From Robiginitomaculum sp. (lineage in GTDB: Bacteria > Pseudomonadota > Alphaproteobacteria > Caulobacterales > Maricaulaceae): a stretch of DNA of 37,539 bases. Shown here one piece after another: positions 1-7,238 of the stretch. Position 1 is the first letter of the stretch, and each line of letters begins with the position of its first letter. The notes below the pieces were generated by a model. The model did not search any database and was not told the DNA's origin. It was given only the letters and a program-made list of their open reading frames with translations. The DNA lies in NCBI GenBank assembly GCA_002733495.1, contig NVVV01000030.1, forward strand, positions 1 to 37,539, read 5' to 3'. A program made the translations under genes and the position numbers.

Positions 1-542
1 ACCGCCACATCGCAAATGGGGGCATTGGAAATCCACATTTTAGAGCCGTTCAGCACATAACCGCCCTCAACTTTTTTGGCATGGGTGCGCATGGCCCCGG
101 GATCAGAGCCGCCATCGGCTTCGGTCAGTCCAAAACAGCCGACCTTTTCGCCACTGGCCAGACCGGGCAGCCATTTTTCGCGCATGGCCTCAGACCCAAA
201 TTCATAAATCGGGTACATCACCAAAGAGGATTGCACGCTCATCACCGAACGATAGCCCGAATCCACCCGTTCCACTTCGCGGGCAATCAGGCCGTAAATA
301 ACGTGTGAGGTTTCGGCGCAGCCATATTTTTCCGGTAAGGTGGAGCCTAAAAACCCCATTTCGCCCATCTCGGTCATAATTTCCCGGTCAAAGCGTTCTT
401 CGCGATTGGCCGTTAAGATGCGTGGCATCAGCTTGTCTTGCGCATAGCTTCGCGCCGCATCACGAACCATGCGTTCGTCTTCGTTCAGTTCCAGATCCAG
501 CATTAGCGGATCCTGCCAGTCAAAAGTCAGGGGCGTGCTCAT
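1..542 (-). CDS. gcdH: Acyl-CoA dehydrogenase, glutaryl-CoA dehydrogenase-like (N-terminal part, cut by window edge)
   Basis: The minus strand from the ATG at 540-542 encodes about 180 residues and runs off the left edge. The start reads [16 protein letters not shown], followed by an acyl-CoA dehydrogenase N-terminal helical domain ([35 protein letters not shown]) and the start of the middle beta domain ([15 protein letters not shown], then KMWISNAP). The FDWQDPL opening and the EADGGSDPG segment fit glutaryl-CoA dehydrogenase, a FAD enzyme that converts glutaryl-CoA to crotonyl-CoA in lysine and tryptophan breakdown. A purine-rich AAAGG stretch lies just upstream. The catalytic glutamate would lie beyond the window, so the substrate is inferred only from N-terminal similarity. 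The gene is divergent from the membrane protein at 727. Confidence 0.85.
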   Translation of the reverse strand, partial: MSTPLTFDWQDPLMLDLELNEDERMVRDAARSYAQDKLMPRILTANREERFDREIMTEMGEMGFLGSTLPEKYGCAETSHVIYGLIAREVERVDSGYRSVMSVQSSLVMYPIYEFGSEAMREKWLPGLASGEKVGCFGLTEADGGSDPGAMRTHAKKVEGGYVLNGSKMWISNAPICDVA

Positions 543-726
543 AAGGTTGGCCTTTCTTTGCGCCGTAAAGGCGATCAATGCTTTGCCAAATCCTTATTAT
601 GTTTTTTCGCAATGCGCCAGACCCAAGAGGGTCATTCAAAGTCTGGAAAGGGTATTTGCGCCGCAGATTCGCCCCCTGTGCTCATTTGTGCTTTATTGAG
701 ATGGGGACATGGCGTGAAAAGAGATT

Positions 727-1149
727 ATGAGAACGATATTTTTCTGGCTTGTCAGTCTTCTGACTCTGATCTTCTGGGTATCCGCTTTGGCGGACGTGAT
801 CCTGACGCTCAGCAATAATGAAACCTATCTGAAGGATTTTCCGCCCGACTTTGTGCACTGGGTTCAGGGGTTTCCGCTTTGGCGAAAGGCGTTGTGGGTT
901 TTAACCAGCGTGCTGGGAACATTGGGCGCGGTTTTGCTGACCTTTCGCCGCAAAAGTGCGCCGCTTTATCTATGGGCTGCGCCGTTCTTGATGCTAATGG
1001 TGTTTGTGGGGTATGATCTGATGTTGGGGAATGGTGCGGACCATTATGGGCTGACGGGCCTGATCACTTCGAGTGTGATGATTGTGCTGGGCTTTTTGTT
1101 TGCCGGCCATGCCAGTGCGGCCCTCAGAAAAAGGCGCTTTCGGCGCTGA
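727..1149 (+). CDS. Hypothetical four-helix inner-membrane protein
   Basis: A 140-residue protein with four hydrophobic segments at about residues 4-25, 54-72, 81-100 and 107-128, and a basic C-terminus (RKRRFRR). Between helices 1 and 2 is a soluble loop with NNETYLKDFPPDFVHWVQ. From memory this resembles a widespread small family of integral membrane proteins, sometimes annotated loosely as sugar transporters, with an ETYL..FP...W..FP.W segment. No catalytic motif is visible and I assign no function. The start is preceded by GTGAAAAGAGATT, a plausible weak ribosome binding site. The next gene, lpd, begins 79 bases downstream on the same strand; nothing shows that they work together. Confidence 0.7.
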   Translation: MRTIFFWLVSLLTLIFWVSALADVILTLSNNETYLKDFPPDFVHWVQGFPLWRKALWVLTSVLGTLGAVLLTFRRKSAPLYLWAAPFLMLMVFVGYDLMLGNGADHYGLTGLITSSVMIVLGFLFAGHASAALRKRRFRR

Positions 1150-1228
1150 ATACTGACTGAATGGTTGACGCCGCCGGTCCCAGAACGCACCTATAAGGGG
1201 AGTTTTGGGCAAAGGAGCGGCGATTCCC

Positions 1229-2632
1229 ATGGCAGAGACGTATGATCTGATCATTATTGGTGGCGGACCGGGGGGCTATAATTGCGCCATTCGCGCTGGG
1301 CAATTGGGCCTGAAAGTGGCCTGTGTTGAAAAGGGCAAGACCTTGGGTGGCACCTGCCTGAATGTTGGCTGTATTCCTTCCAAGGCCTTGTTGCACGCCT
1401 CCGAAGTTTTTGAGGATATAACGGGTCCCTATGCGGATATGGGGATCAAGACCAGCGGCGTATCCATGGACCTTGATAAAATGATGGCCAGCAAAGCCGA
1501 AACGGTGGATGGTCTGACCAAAGGCATCGCGTTTTTGTTCAAGAAAAACAAGGTTGATCACATCACTGGTACAGGTCGCATTGCCGGGGCCGGACAGGTG
1601 GAAGTCACCGATGCCAAGGGTAAAACCGCTATTTTGGCCACAAAAAACATCGTTATTGCCACTGGCTCTGAGGTGACACCATTGCCCGGTGTTGAGATTG
1701 ACGAGGAACGCATTGTCTCCTCCATCGGGGCGTTATCCTTGCCAAAAGTGCCAAAATCCATGGTGGTCATCGGGGCCGGGGTCATTGGGTTGGAGCTGGG
1801 TTCGGTCTGGCGACGCCTTGGCACACACGTCAGCGTGGTTGAATTTTTGCCGCGCATTATGCCGGGCGCCGATGGCGAGATCGCCAAACAGGCGCAACGC
1901 GCCTTCAAACGCCAGGGCTTTGACTTTCATCTGGGCATGAAAGTCACCGGCATAGAAAAACTTAAAAGTAAGCTGAAGCTGACCATGGAACCAGCCAAAG
2001 GCGGCGAGGCGCAAACCCTGGAGGCGGAAACGGTTTTGGTGTGTATTGGTCGTCGTCCCTTCACCCAGGGTCTGGGGCTAAAAGAGGCCGGGGTGAAAAC
2101 CGACAAACGCGGCTTTATCGAAACCGAGTACTGGAAAACCGCCGCGCCCGGCATTTGGGCACTCGGCGATTGCACAACGGGGCCAATGCTGGCCCACAAG
2201 GCCGAGGAAGAGGGCGTTGCCTGTGCCGAAAGTATTGCCGGCAAAGCGGCCCATGTGAATTACGGCGTCATTCCGGGGGTGGTCTACACCTCGCCGGAAA
2301 TAGCCTGGGTTGGCCGCACCGAAGAAGAGCTGAACGACGCCGGGATCGCCTTTAAAAAGGGCGCGTTTCCCTTTAGCGCCAATTCACGGGCGCGGGCCAA
2401 TCATGAAACCGCAGGCTTTATCAAAGTGCTGGCCGATGCCACAACGGATGAAATTTTGGGTGTGCATATGATGGGGCCAAATGTTTCGGAAATGATTGGC
2501 GAGGCGGCCTTGGCGATGGAGTTTCGTGCCGCCTCCGAAGACATCGCCCGCACCTGCCACGCCCACCCGACACTATCGGAGGCCCTGCGCCAAGCGGCCA
2601 TGGGCGTCGAAGGCTGGACCATGCAGATGTAG
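1229..2632 (+). CDS. lpdA: Dihydrolipoamide dehydrogenase (E3)
   Basis: A 467-residue FAD flavoprotein that reoxidises dihydrolipoamide using NAD+. It serves 2-oxoacid dehydrogenase complexes and the glycine cleavage system in the cytoplasm. Visible features are the FAD dinucleotide fold GGGPGG at residues 11-16, the redox-active disulfide C43-LNVG-C48 followed by IPSKALL, the NAD-binding segment VIGAGVIGLELGS, the second FAD motif GIWALGDCT, and the C-terminal HPTLSE with the His446/Glu451 pair that activates the thiolate of the partner subunit. The ATG at 1229 is chosen because AAAGGAG sits 11 bases upstream at 1211-1217; an in-frame TTG at 1205 would add residues before the nucleotide fold that the family lacks. 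No E1 or E2 genes are adjacent, so this may be a stand-alone copy. Confidence 0.95.
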   Translation: MAETYDLIIIGGGPGGYNCAIRAGQLGLKVACVEKGKTLGGTCLNVGCIPSKALLHASEVFEDITGPYADMGIKTSGVSMDLDKMMASKAETVDGLTKGIAFLFKKNKVDHITGTGRIAGAGQVEVTDAKGKTAILATKNIVIATGSEVTPLPGVEIDEERIVSSIGALSLPKVPKSMVVIGAGVIGLELGSVWRRLGTHVSVVEFLPRIMPGADGEIAKQAQRAFKRQGFDFHLGMKVTGIEKLKSKLKLTMEPAKGGEAQTLEAETVLVCIGRRPFTQGLGLKEAGVKTDKRGFIETEYWKTAAPGIWALGDCTTGPMLAHKAEEEGVACAESIAGKAAHVNYGVIPGVVYTSPEIAWVGRTEEELNDAGIAFKKGAFPFSANSRARANHETAGFIKVLADATTDEILGVHMMGPNVSEMIGEAALAMEFRAASEDIARTCHAHPTLSEALRQAAMGVEGWTMQM

Positions 2633-2645
2633 GGAGCATTAGCCT

Positions 2646-2679
2646 CCTCTCCCTTGAGGGAGAGGATTGAGGTGAGGGG
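2646..2679. repeat. Palindromic intergenic element, type A
   Basis: CCTCTCCC (2646-2653), TTGA, GGGAGAGG (2658-2665) form a perfect 8-bp stem, followed by a conserved tail ATTGAGGTGAGGGG. A near-identical copy lies at 36362-36395. It is paired with an inverted, related element at 2733-2768. Confidence 0.8.
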
Positions 2680-2732
2680 CGTGTGCATTGCAAAAGTGAA
2701 CCTCGGCACAGGCATACCTTTTGCCACAACAT

Positions 2733-2768
2733 CCCCTCATCCCGGCCTTCTCCCTAAAGGAGAAGGGG
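2733..2768. repeat. Palindromic intergenic element, type B (inverted partner)
   Basis: CCCCTCATCCCGG leads into CCTTCTCC (2746-2753), CTAAA, GGAGAAGG (2759-2766), a perfect 8-bp stem. Read on the minus strand it has the same plan as element A: a stem followed by GGGATGAGGGG. The same A-then-inverted-B pair recurs at 36362-36473, about 34 kb away. Confidence 0.8.
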
Positions 2769-2770
2769 AC

Positions 2771-2823
2771 CTATCGTGCCAATCCACAAGCCCGATAGGC
2801 CCCGGATCAGGTCCGGGGTGACA
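2771..2823. repeat. Two further short palindromes upstream of the methyltransferase
   Basis: CTATCG (2771-2776) is repeated in inverted form as CGATAG (2793-2798). Immediately after, CCCCGGA (2800-2806), TCAGG, TCCGGGG (2812-2818) is a perfect 7-bp stem followed by TGACA. The second is of the kind of GC-rich palindrome dispersed in alphaproteobacterial intergenic DNA. Either could end transcription from lpd, but no T-run follows. The remaining sequence to 2906 is AT-richer (TATATAAAAT at about 2836) and probably holds the methyltransferase promoter. Confidence 0.6.
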
Positions 2824-2906
2824 CACTCGGGTTCTATATAAAATCCTTGCAATTACAGACGGCACCTTTCACCCTGTGGCGGATAGGGAAAATGCAAGGT
2901 TGAATA

Positions 2907-4547
2907 ATGCGCAGGGAACTTCATTTTGGCGATAATCTTGAGGTGCTTCGCGACCGGAAGTTTTTCCCGGACGAGAGCATAGACCTGATTTATCTGGACC
3001 CGCCGTTTAATTCCAGTGCCTCTTATAACATGCTGTTCAAGGACAAATCGGGCGATACTTCGGAGGCACAAATTCAGGCGTTTGATGATACCTGGGTCTG
3101 GGGCATAACCGCCGAACGGGCGCTGCACGACATCATGTCTCGCGAAGATGTGCCGATAAAACTGCAACAGCTTATGCCGGCCCTGAAATCATTTTTGGGC
3201 CTGAACGACATGATGGCCTATCTGGCTATGATGGCGGTGCGACTGGTGGAATTACACCGGGTATTAAAAGATACCGGCTCGCTCTATCTGCACTGCGACC
3301 CCACCGCCAGTCATTATCTGAAACTGGTGCTGGATGCGGTGTTTGGGGTGGAATTTTTTTTGAATGAGATAATTTGGCAGCGAAGTACTGGAAAATCTAA
3401 TAGTTCTCGAAAATTTCCAACGAACCATGATTCAATTTTATCTGTTTCAAAATCAGGCAAACATACGTGGAATAAAAATCAACTTTATATACCCTATGAT
3501 CAAAATAAATTACCTGAGAAAACAGAAATAAAATACTCTCACAAGGATGAAGATGGACGTTTATATCGGTTAGACAATCTCTTAAACCCAAACAAAAACA
3601 GGCCAAATTTAACTTATGAATTTCTTGGCGTGACAAGGGTTTGGCGTTGGACTAAAGAGCGTATGAAACGTGCAAATGATGATGGTTTAATTGTACAAAC
3701 AGCGCCCGGAAGAGTGCCTCAATTTAAACGGTATTTAGATGAGCAAGCGGGTATTCCAATCGATGACCTTTGGTTAGATATTCCCCCCCTCAATTCGCAA
3801 GCAAAAGAACGCCTTGGCTATCCCACCCAAAAGCCTCTCGCGCTTTTGGAGCGCGTCATTGCTGCCTCGTCCAATTCCGGTGATATTGTTTTGGACCCGT
3901 TTTGCGGCTGCGGTACGGCGGTGGATGCGGCGGAAAAACTAGGGCGGCAATGGGTGGGCATTGATGTCACCCATCTGGCCATTGGCCTGATCGAGCGGCG
4001 CATGAAGGACCGCTATGCAGAACTGAAAGCCAAGGGAGCTTATAAAGTTTACGGCACCCCAACGACGGTGAAAGCCGCACAACGGTTGTTTGAAGAAAGT
4101 CCGATGCAGTTTGAACGCTGGGCCATCTCCCTTATTCCTGGTGCGCGGGAATATAAATTGGGCGGTGGGGATGGCGGCATTGACGGGATGTTGTATTTCC
4201 AGAATGAAGACGGGGAATACAAACAGGGCTTGTTTTCTGTTAAAGGCGGTAAAACCCTAAACCCGGCCATGGTGCGCGATTTTCGCGGCACCATTGAACG
4301 CGAGACCAATGCCGAATTTGGCATATTTATTTGCCTGCACGGGCCAACAAAAGGGATGCTGACCGAGGCGGCAACCGCCGGGTTTTATAAGAATGCGGGC
4401 AAAGAAATACCGCGCCTCCAAATTGCCACCATAAAAGACCTGCTGGCCGGAAAACTGCCCGAACGACCAAGATTGGTGGATGAAAGCGCGGTATTTAAAA
4501 AGGCTTCAAGGCAGATTAAATCTGATGGGCAAGGCACGCTACTTTAG
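2907..4547 (+). CDS. Beta-class DNA methyltransferase fused to a C-terminal Mrr-like nuclease domain
   Basis: A 546-residue protein that probably transfers a methyl group from S-adenosylmethionine to an exocyclic amine of adenine or cytosine in DNA. The catalytic motif IV, DPPF (residues 31-34), comes first, and the AdoMet motif DPFCGCGT (330-337) comes last, which is the beta-class order; QKPLALLERVI just before it is motif X. The recognition region lies between them, at about residues 150-298. Residues 385-520 form a separate domain with FERWAISLI, GGIDG (Asp426) and FSVKGGK (Lys446), the D...xVK pattern of a PD-(D/E)XK nuclease of Mrr type. From memory, methyltransferases with such a tail are widespread but little studied. 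No separate restriction or specificity gene is adjacent. The DNA for residues 150-298 is strikingly AT-rich compared with its flanks. The ATG at 2907 has only a weak binding site (GCAAGG). Confidence 0.88.
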   Translation: MRRELHFGDNLEVLRDRKFFPDESIDLIYLDPPFNSSASYNMLFKDKSGDTSEAQIQAFDDTWVWGITAERALHDIMSREDVPIKLQQLMPALKSFLGLNDMMAYLAMMAVRLVELHRVLKDTGSLYLHCDPTASHYLKLVLDAVFGVEFFLNEIIWQRSTGKSNSSRKFPTNHDSILSVSKSGKHTWNKNQLYIPYDQNKLPEKTEIKYSHKDEDGRLYRLDNLLNPNKNRPNLTYEFLGVTRVWRWTKERMKRANDDGLIVQTAPGRVPQFKRYLDEQAGIPIDDLWLDIPPLNSQAKERLGYPTQKPLALLERVIAASSNSGDIVLDPFCGCGTAVDAAEKLGRQWVGIDVTHLAIGLIERRMKDRYAELKAKGAYKVYGTPTTVKAAQRLFEESPMQFERWAISLIPGAREYKLGGGDGGIDGMLYFQNEDGEYKQGLFSVKGGKTLNPAMVRDFRGTIERETNAEFGIFICLHGPTKGMLTEAATAGFYKNAGKEIPRLQIATIKDLLAGKLPERPRLVDESAVFKKASRQIKSDGQGTLL

Positions 4548-4573
4548 CCTAATAGGAATGGTGCGAGGAGGCG

Positions 4574-4879
4574 CTAACCCCCATCCAGCAAAGTTTGCAT
4601 ATGGCCAAGATAGCCAATCCATGCGGTGCGGCCTTTTTCGCTTAACGTGATTTCTGTCAGGGGTTTGCGGCCAATAAAGCTCTTTTTCACCTGCACATAG
4701 CCGGCATCTTCCAGTTTGCGTAAATGTGTGGAGAGATTGCCGTCCGAGGCTTCAAGTTTTTGTTTTAATTCGCCAAAACTGGCCACGCTGACCGAGGCCA
4801 GATAGGCCATCATGCCCAGCCGGACCCGCCCGTGAATGACCGGGTCCAGCGTGTTGGTGTTAAATTGCGGCGCCATCAT
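4574..4879 (-). CDS. Winged-helix transcriptional regulator (HTH_27 type)
   Basis: A 101-residue single-domain DNA-binding protein. The core reads FGELKQKLEASDGNLSTHL, the helix-turn-helix with recognition helix, followed by RKLEDAGYVQVKKSF and a wing ending LTEITLSEKGR, typical of the small ArsR/MarR-like winged-helix family often named HTH_27. There are no cysteines, so metal sensing of ArsR type is unlikely. Its start lies 8 bases beyond the stop of the membrane protein gene at 4888-5520, so the two form an operon with the membrane protein first. Two ATGs are possible (4879 and 4876), with AAGGGGC just upstream. In such pairs the regulator often controls its own operon; that is inference here. 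Confidence 0.82.
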   Translation of the reverse strand: MMAPQFNTNTLDPVIHGRVRLGMMAYLASVSVASFGELKQKLEASDGNLSTHLRKLEDAGYVQVKKSFIGRKPLTEITLSEKGRTAWIGYLGHMQTLLDGG

Positions 4880-4887
4880 GGTGCCCC

Positions 4888-5520
4888 TTAAACTGTCTGC
4901 GAGGGTTCGGCACGGATGTACAGCATGCCCGGAATGACGGTGACCAGCACCACAAATCCAGCGGCAACCAGATAGGCCACGGGCTGGTTGATCAGTGCGC
5001 CATTAACGATGGTCGCGACAAAGCAGAGTGCGCCGATGAAATACATATTACGGTTGCCCGAAAGGTTGCCTGTGGTGAAATAACAAACACCATAAATGCT
5101 AAATGCGACCATCATGATGGTGTTGAATATTAGATAGTCTGCCTTGCCAAAGTATACGGCGGTGATGACTGCCAACACATAGACAAAAATTGCAACACCA
5201 CCCGCTGACCACACCGCGCTTTCGGCGCGGTTACCAACAGAACCAGTGCCCGGTTTGCCTTTTAGTGAACGGCCCAGAACCGCCGAGCCTATCCAGCCCA
5301 AAACACCTATGGACGACCAGACAATAAACAATACCTCAGGCCCAAAAGGTGCCTGCCCGGATAATGCCAACCATTGTATAACCAATGCCAAGGCGACCAG
5401 CACACCCCACATTACCGCGAACCGCCCACCCAGAAGCGGGGCTTGCTGTCCCTCTATCGCCAGGTTTTTCAGATATTCCAGATCTGATGCGGCCTCTTCA
5501 GCCATTTTTTGTTTCGTCAT
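4888..5520 (-). CDS. Six-helix membrane protein paired with a winged-helix regulator
   Basis: A 210-residue protein with a charged N-terminal tail (MTKQKMAEEAASDLEYLKNLAIEGQQAP) and six hydrophobic segments, at about residues 35-55, 63-83, 103-127, 132-152, 162-180 and 186-205. No enzyme or transporter motif is recognisable. The ATG at 5520 is chosen because GGAG sits 6-7 bases upstream; an in-frame ATG at 5595 would add 25 residues with no binding site. The gene is translated just ahead of the winged-helix regulator. I do not recognise its function. The arrangement suggests a small stress- or envelope-responsive module, which is inference. Confidence 0.78.
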   Translation of the reverse strand: MTKQKMAEEAASDLEYLKNLAIEGQQAPLLGGRFAVMWGVLVALALVIQWLALSGQAPFGPEVLFIVWSSIGVLGWIGSAVLGRSLKGKPGTGSVGNRAESAVWSAGGVAIFVYVLAVITAVYFGKADYLIFNTIMMVAFSIYGVCYFTTGNLSGNRNMYFIGALCFVATIVNGALINQPVAYLVAAGFVVLVTVIPGMLYIRAEPSQTV

Positions 5521-5724
5521 GATTATCTCCATACAAAGAACTTTGAAAAACAAAGCATATGGGAGGTGGGAAATAATGTCAAATTGAGTGTACACAGGGC
5601 TATATTACGCATGCAGGGCATAAGCGGTTGCCTCAAAACAAATTATTTTGTGGGGTGGGTGTATGGAAATCGCATTAGTATATGGCGTAGCTTTAATCCA
5701 TAAAATTGCGATAAAATCTAAAGT
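5521..5724. other. AT-rich divergent intergenic region (left part)
   Basis: This stretch separates the minus-strand membrane protein/regulator pair from the porin operon and is clearly AT-richer than the flanking genes. It should hold the promoter for the minus-strand pair. I see no gene in it; reading frames that cross it lack binding sites and family features. Confidence 0.5.
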
Positions 5725-5757
5725 TGTGACGTTTTGTCACGAGGCATTTTGTCACGA
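5725..5757. promoter_or_regulatory. Phased GTGAC/GTCAC repeats, probable operator of the porin-cytochrome operon
   Basis: TTTTGTCACGA occurs twice in direct orientation, at 5732-5742 and 5747-5757, exactly 15 bases apart. An inverted GTGAC lies at 5726-5730, five bases before the first GTCAC. Direct or inverted pentamers at regular phase are typical of dimeric regulator sites. The half-sites resemble CRP-family TGTGA/TCACA, but the spacing is 7 rather than 6, so no family is assigned. The site lies about 95-125 bases upstream of the porin start. Confidence 0.45.
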
Positions 5758-5791
5758 TGTGAAAATATAGAATCACACTATATTACCTTTA

Positions 5792-5829
5792 CCAATACAG
5801 GCCAATACAGGCTATCTGGGCCGTATTGG
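5792..5829 (+). promoter_or_regulatory. Direct repeat and hairpin in the porin 5' leader
   Basis: CCAATACAGG is duplicated back to back (5792-5801 and 5802-5811), and GTATTGG at 5823-5829 can pair with CCAATAC at either position. With the nearer copy this makes a 7-bp stem and 14-base loop ending just before the porin ribosome binding site at 5834-5843. The two alternative pairings could form a switch, but this is speculative. Confidence 0.4.
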
Positions 5830-5850
5830 ATTTGGAGAAGGGGAAATGTC

Positions 5851-7221
5851 ATGAAGAAAATTCTGGCCAGTACAAGTGCACTCGCGGTGGTTTTGTTGAG
5901 TGCTGTGCCGGCATATGCGCAAGCGGAGCAACCGGCGCAGAGCGCAACCACAATCAATCAGTCATTATTGGAGCGTATTGAAAGGCTGGAGGCTGAGCTA
6001 AAGGCTCTGCGCACCAGTGTTCAGCAATCTAGCCAAGCGGTTACAGAGGTGAAGCAAACCGCGCAGAGCACCGCAAAAACAGTCAAAGCCGTGCAAAAGC
6101 AGGTGGCAAAAAGTGCATCGGGTACCTATTCCGGCGCGCCATCGGATAGCAAATGGCATTTGGCCGGTTATGCCGATGTCGGCTTTGTTGGCGGTGATGC
6201 GCCGCGTACGGATAGCTTTGTCACCGGCAAGTTTAATCCGGGCTTTCACTTTCAGTACAAAGACCTTCTGGTTTTTGAAAGCGAGCTGGAATTTTCCACC
6301 ACCAGCGATGGTGAAACCACAACCGAGCTGGAATACTCACAATTTGATCTCACAGTGAATGATTATGCCATACTGGTGATGGGAAAATACCTTAGTCCCA
6401 TTGGCCAGTTTCAGGAGCGACTTCACCCAAGCTGGATAAACCGTATTCAGGGGGCTCCGGCTGGCTTTGGTCATGACGGCGTGCAACCGACCAGTGATAC
6501 CGGCGTGCAGGTGCGCGGCGCAGTTCCTTTGGGCAATTCGCGCTTTACCTATGTTGTGGCCATGGGCAATGGCCCGCGCACCACATCCGAAGGTGGCGTA
6601 GCGCTGGCAGGCATGGGCAATGATGATAACAGCAACAAGTCCGTTGGCGGGCGCTTAGGGTATTTCCTGGCCCCCTATTTTGAACTCGGTGCGTCCTATC
6701 TGACCGCCAAGGTGGACGGTTTTGATGGTGGGCCAGCAGGCCATGCGGATGCACCCATTACTTCTGCCGCCGCTGTGCCTCTTGGGCTTCCGAATAATGC
6801 CAGGTACGAGTTATGGGGTCTTGATGGTGCCTATACCAAAGGTCCGGTGGCGGCACGTTTTGAATATCTCAATTCACGCCGATCCAGTCTTTTCAGCATT
6901 ACCGATGATGATCCTCTTGGCGCGCTCTTGCCGCGCCTTGGTATGCGGGCCTGGTACGGGCAGGTGTCCTACCGTTTGTCCGGCTATGGCGAGTCTGACT
7001 TTGTGCACAGGCTGGAACCTGTCGTTCGCTATGGTCAATTCCGTATTTCGGGCAATGACATACTGGAAGAAGAAAACGAACAGGACCGCTTTAATATCGG
7101 CCTGAATTATTGGCTGGCACCGACCATTGTGGTTAAATCCGGTCTGGAATTTCGCGATTTCAAAGTGCCGGGTGTTGATAATGAAACCCTCTACCAGTTT
7201 CAGATCGGTTACGGGTTCTAG
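5851..7221 (+). CDS. Outer-membrane porin with N-terminal coiled coil
   Basis: A 456-residue exported protein. A Sec signal peptide runs to about residue 24 (hydrophobic core then PAYAQA). A coiled coil follows at about residues 38-88, rich in Leu, Gln and Thr (ERIERLEAELKALR, then alternating Q/T/K). The rest alternates polar and hydrophobic residues as in a beta-barrel, beginning WHLAGYADVGF and ending in a C-terminal phenylalanine (QFQIGYGF), the assembly signal for the BAM machinery. The plan fits trimeric DcaP-like or phosphate-selective-type porins; the substrate is unknown. The ATG at 5851 has GGAGAAGGGG seven bases upstream and begins the signal peptide; an in-frame upstream ATG at 5734 would bury it. 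It is the first gene of a unit with two cytochromes c. Confidence 0.82.
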   Translation: MKKILASTSALAVVLLSAVPAYAQAEQPAQSATTINQSLLERIERLEAELKALRTSVQQSSQAVTEVKQTAQSTAKTVKAVQKQVAKSASGTYSGAPSDSKWHLAGYADVGFVGGDAPRTDSFVTGKFNPGFHFQYKDLLVFESELEFSTTSDGETTTELEYSQFDLTVNDYAILVMGKYLSPIGQFQERLHPSWINRIQGAPAGFGHDGVQPTSDTGVQVRGAVPLGNSRFTYVVAMGNGPRTTSEGGVALAGMGNDDNSNKSVGGRLGYFLAPYFELGASYLTAKVDGFDGGPAGHADAPITSAAAVPLGLPNNARYELWGLDGAYTKGPVAARFEYLNSRRSSLFSITDDDPLGALLPRLGMRAWYGQVSYRLSGYGESDFVHRLEPVVRYGQFRISGNDILEEENEQDRFNIGLNYWLAPTIVVKSGLEFRDFKVPGVDNETLYQFQIGYGF

Positions 7222-7238
7222 GGTCAAGAAAGGATAAG

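Noticed and set aside
2633..2906. A CRISPR-like array suggested by the repeated GC-rich units
   Set aside because: Units are palindromes in opposite orientation, few in number and not regularly spaced; no cas genes are present.
2907..4547. The methyltransferase as part of a mobile element or prophage
   Set aside because: No integrase, transposase, phage gene or tRNA-associated attachment site is visible, and the flanks of the gene have normal composition; only the central segment is anomalous.
5725..5740. A CRP/FNR-type binding site in the porin upstream region
   Set aside because: TGTGA and TCAC half-sites exist but are separated by seven bases rather than six, and the direct-repeat phasing explains the sequence better.
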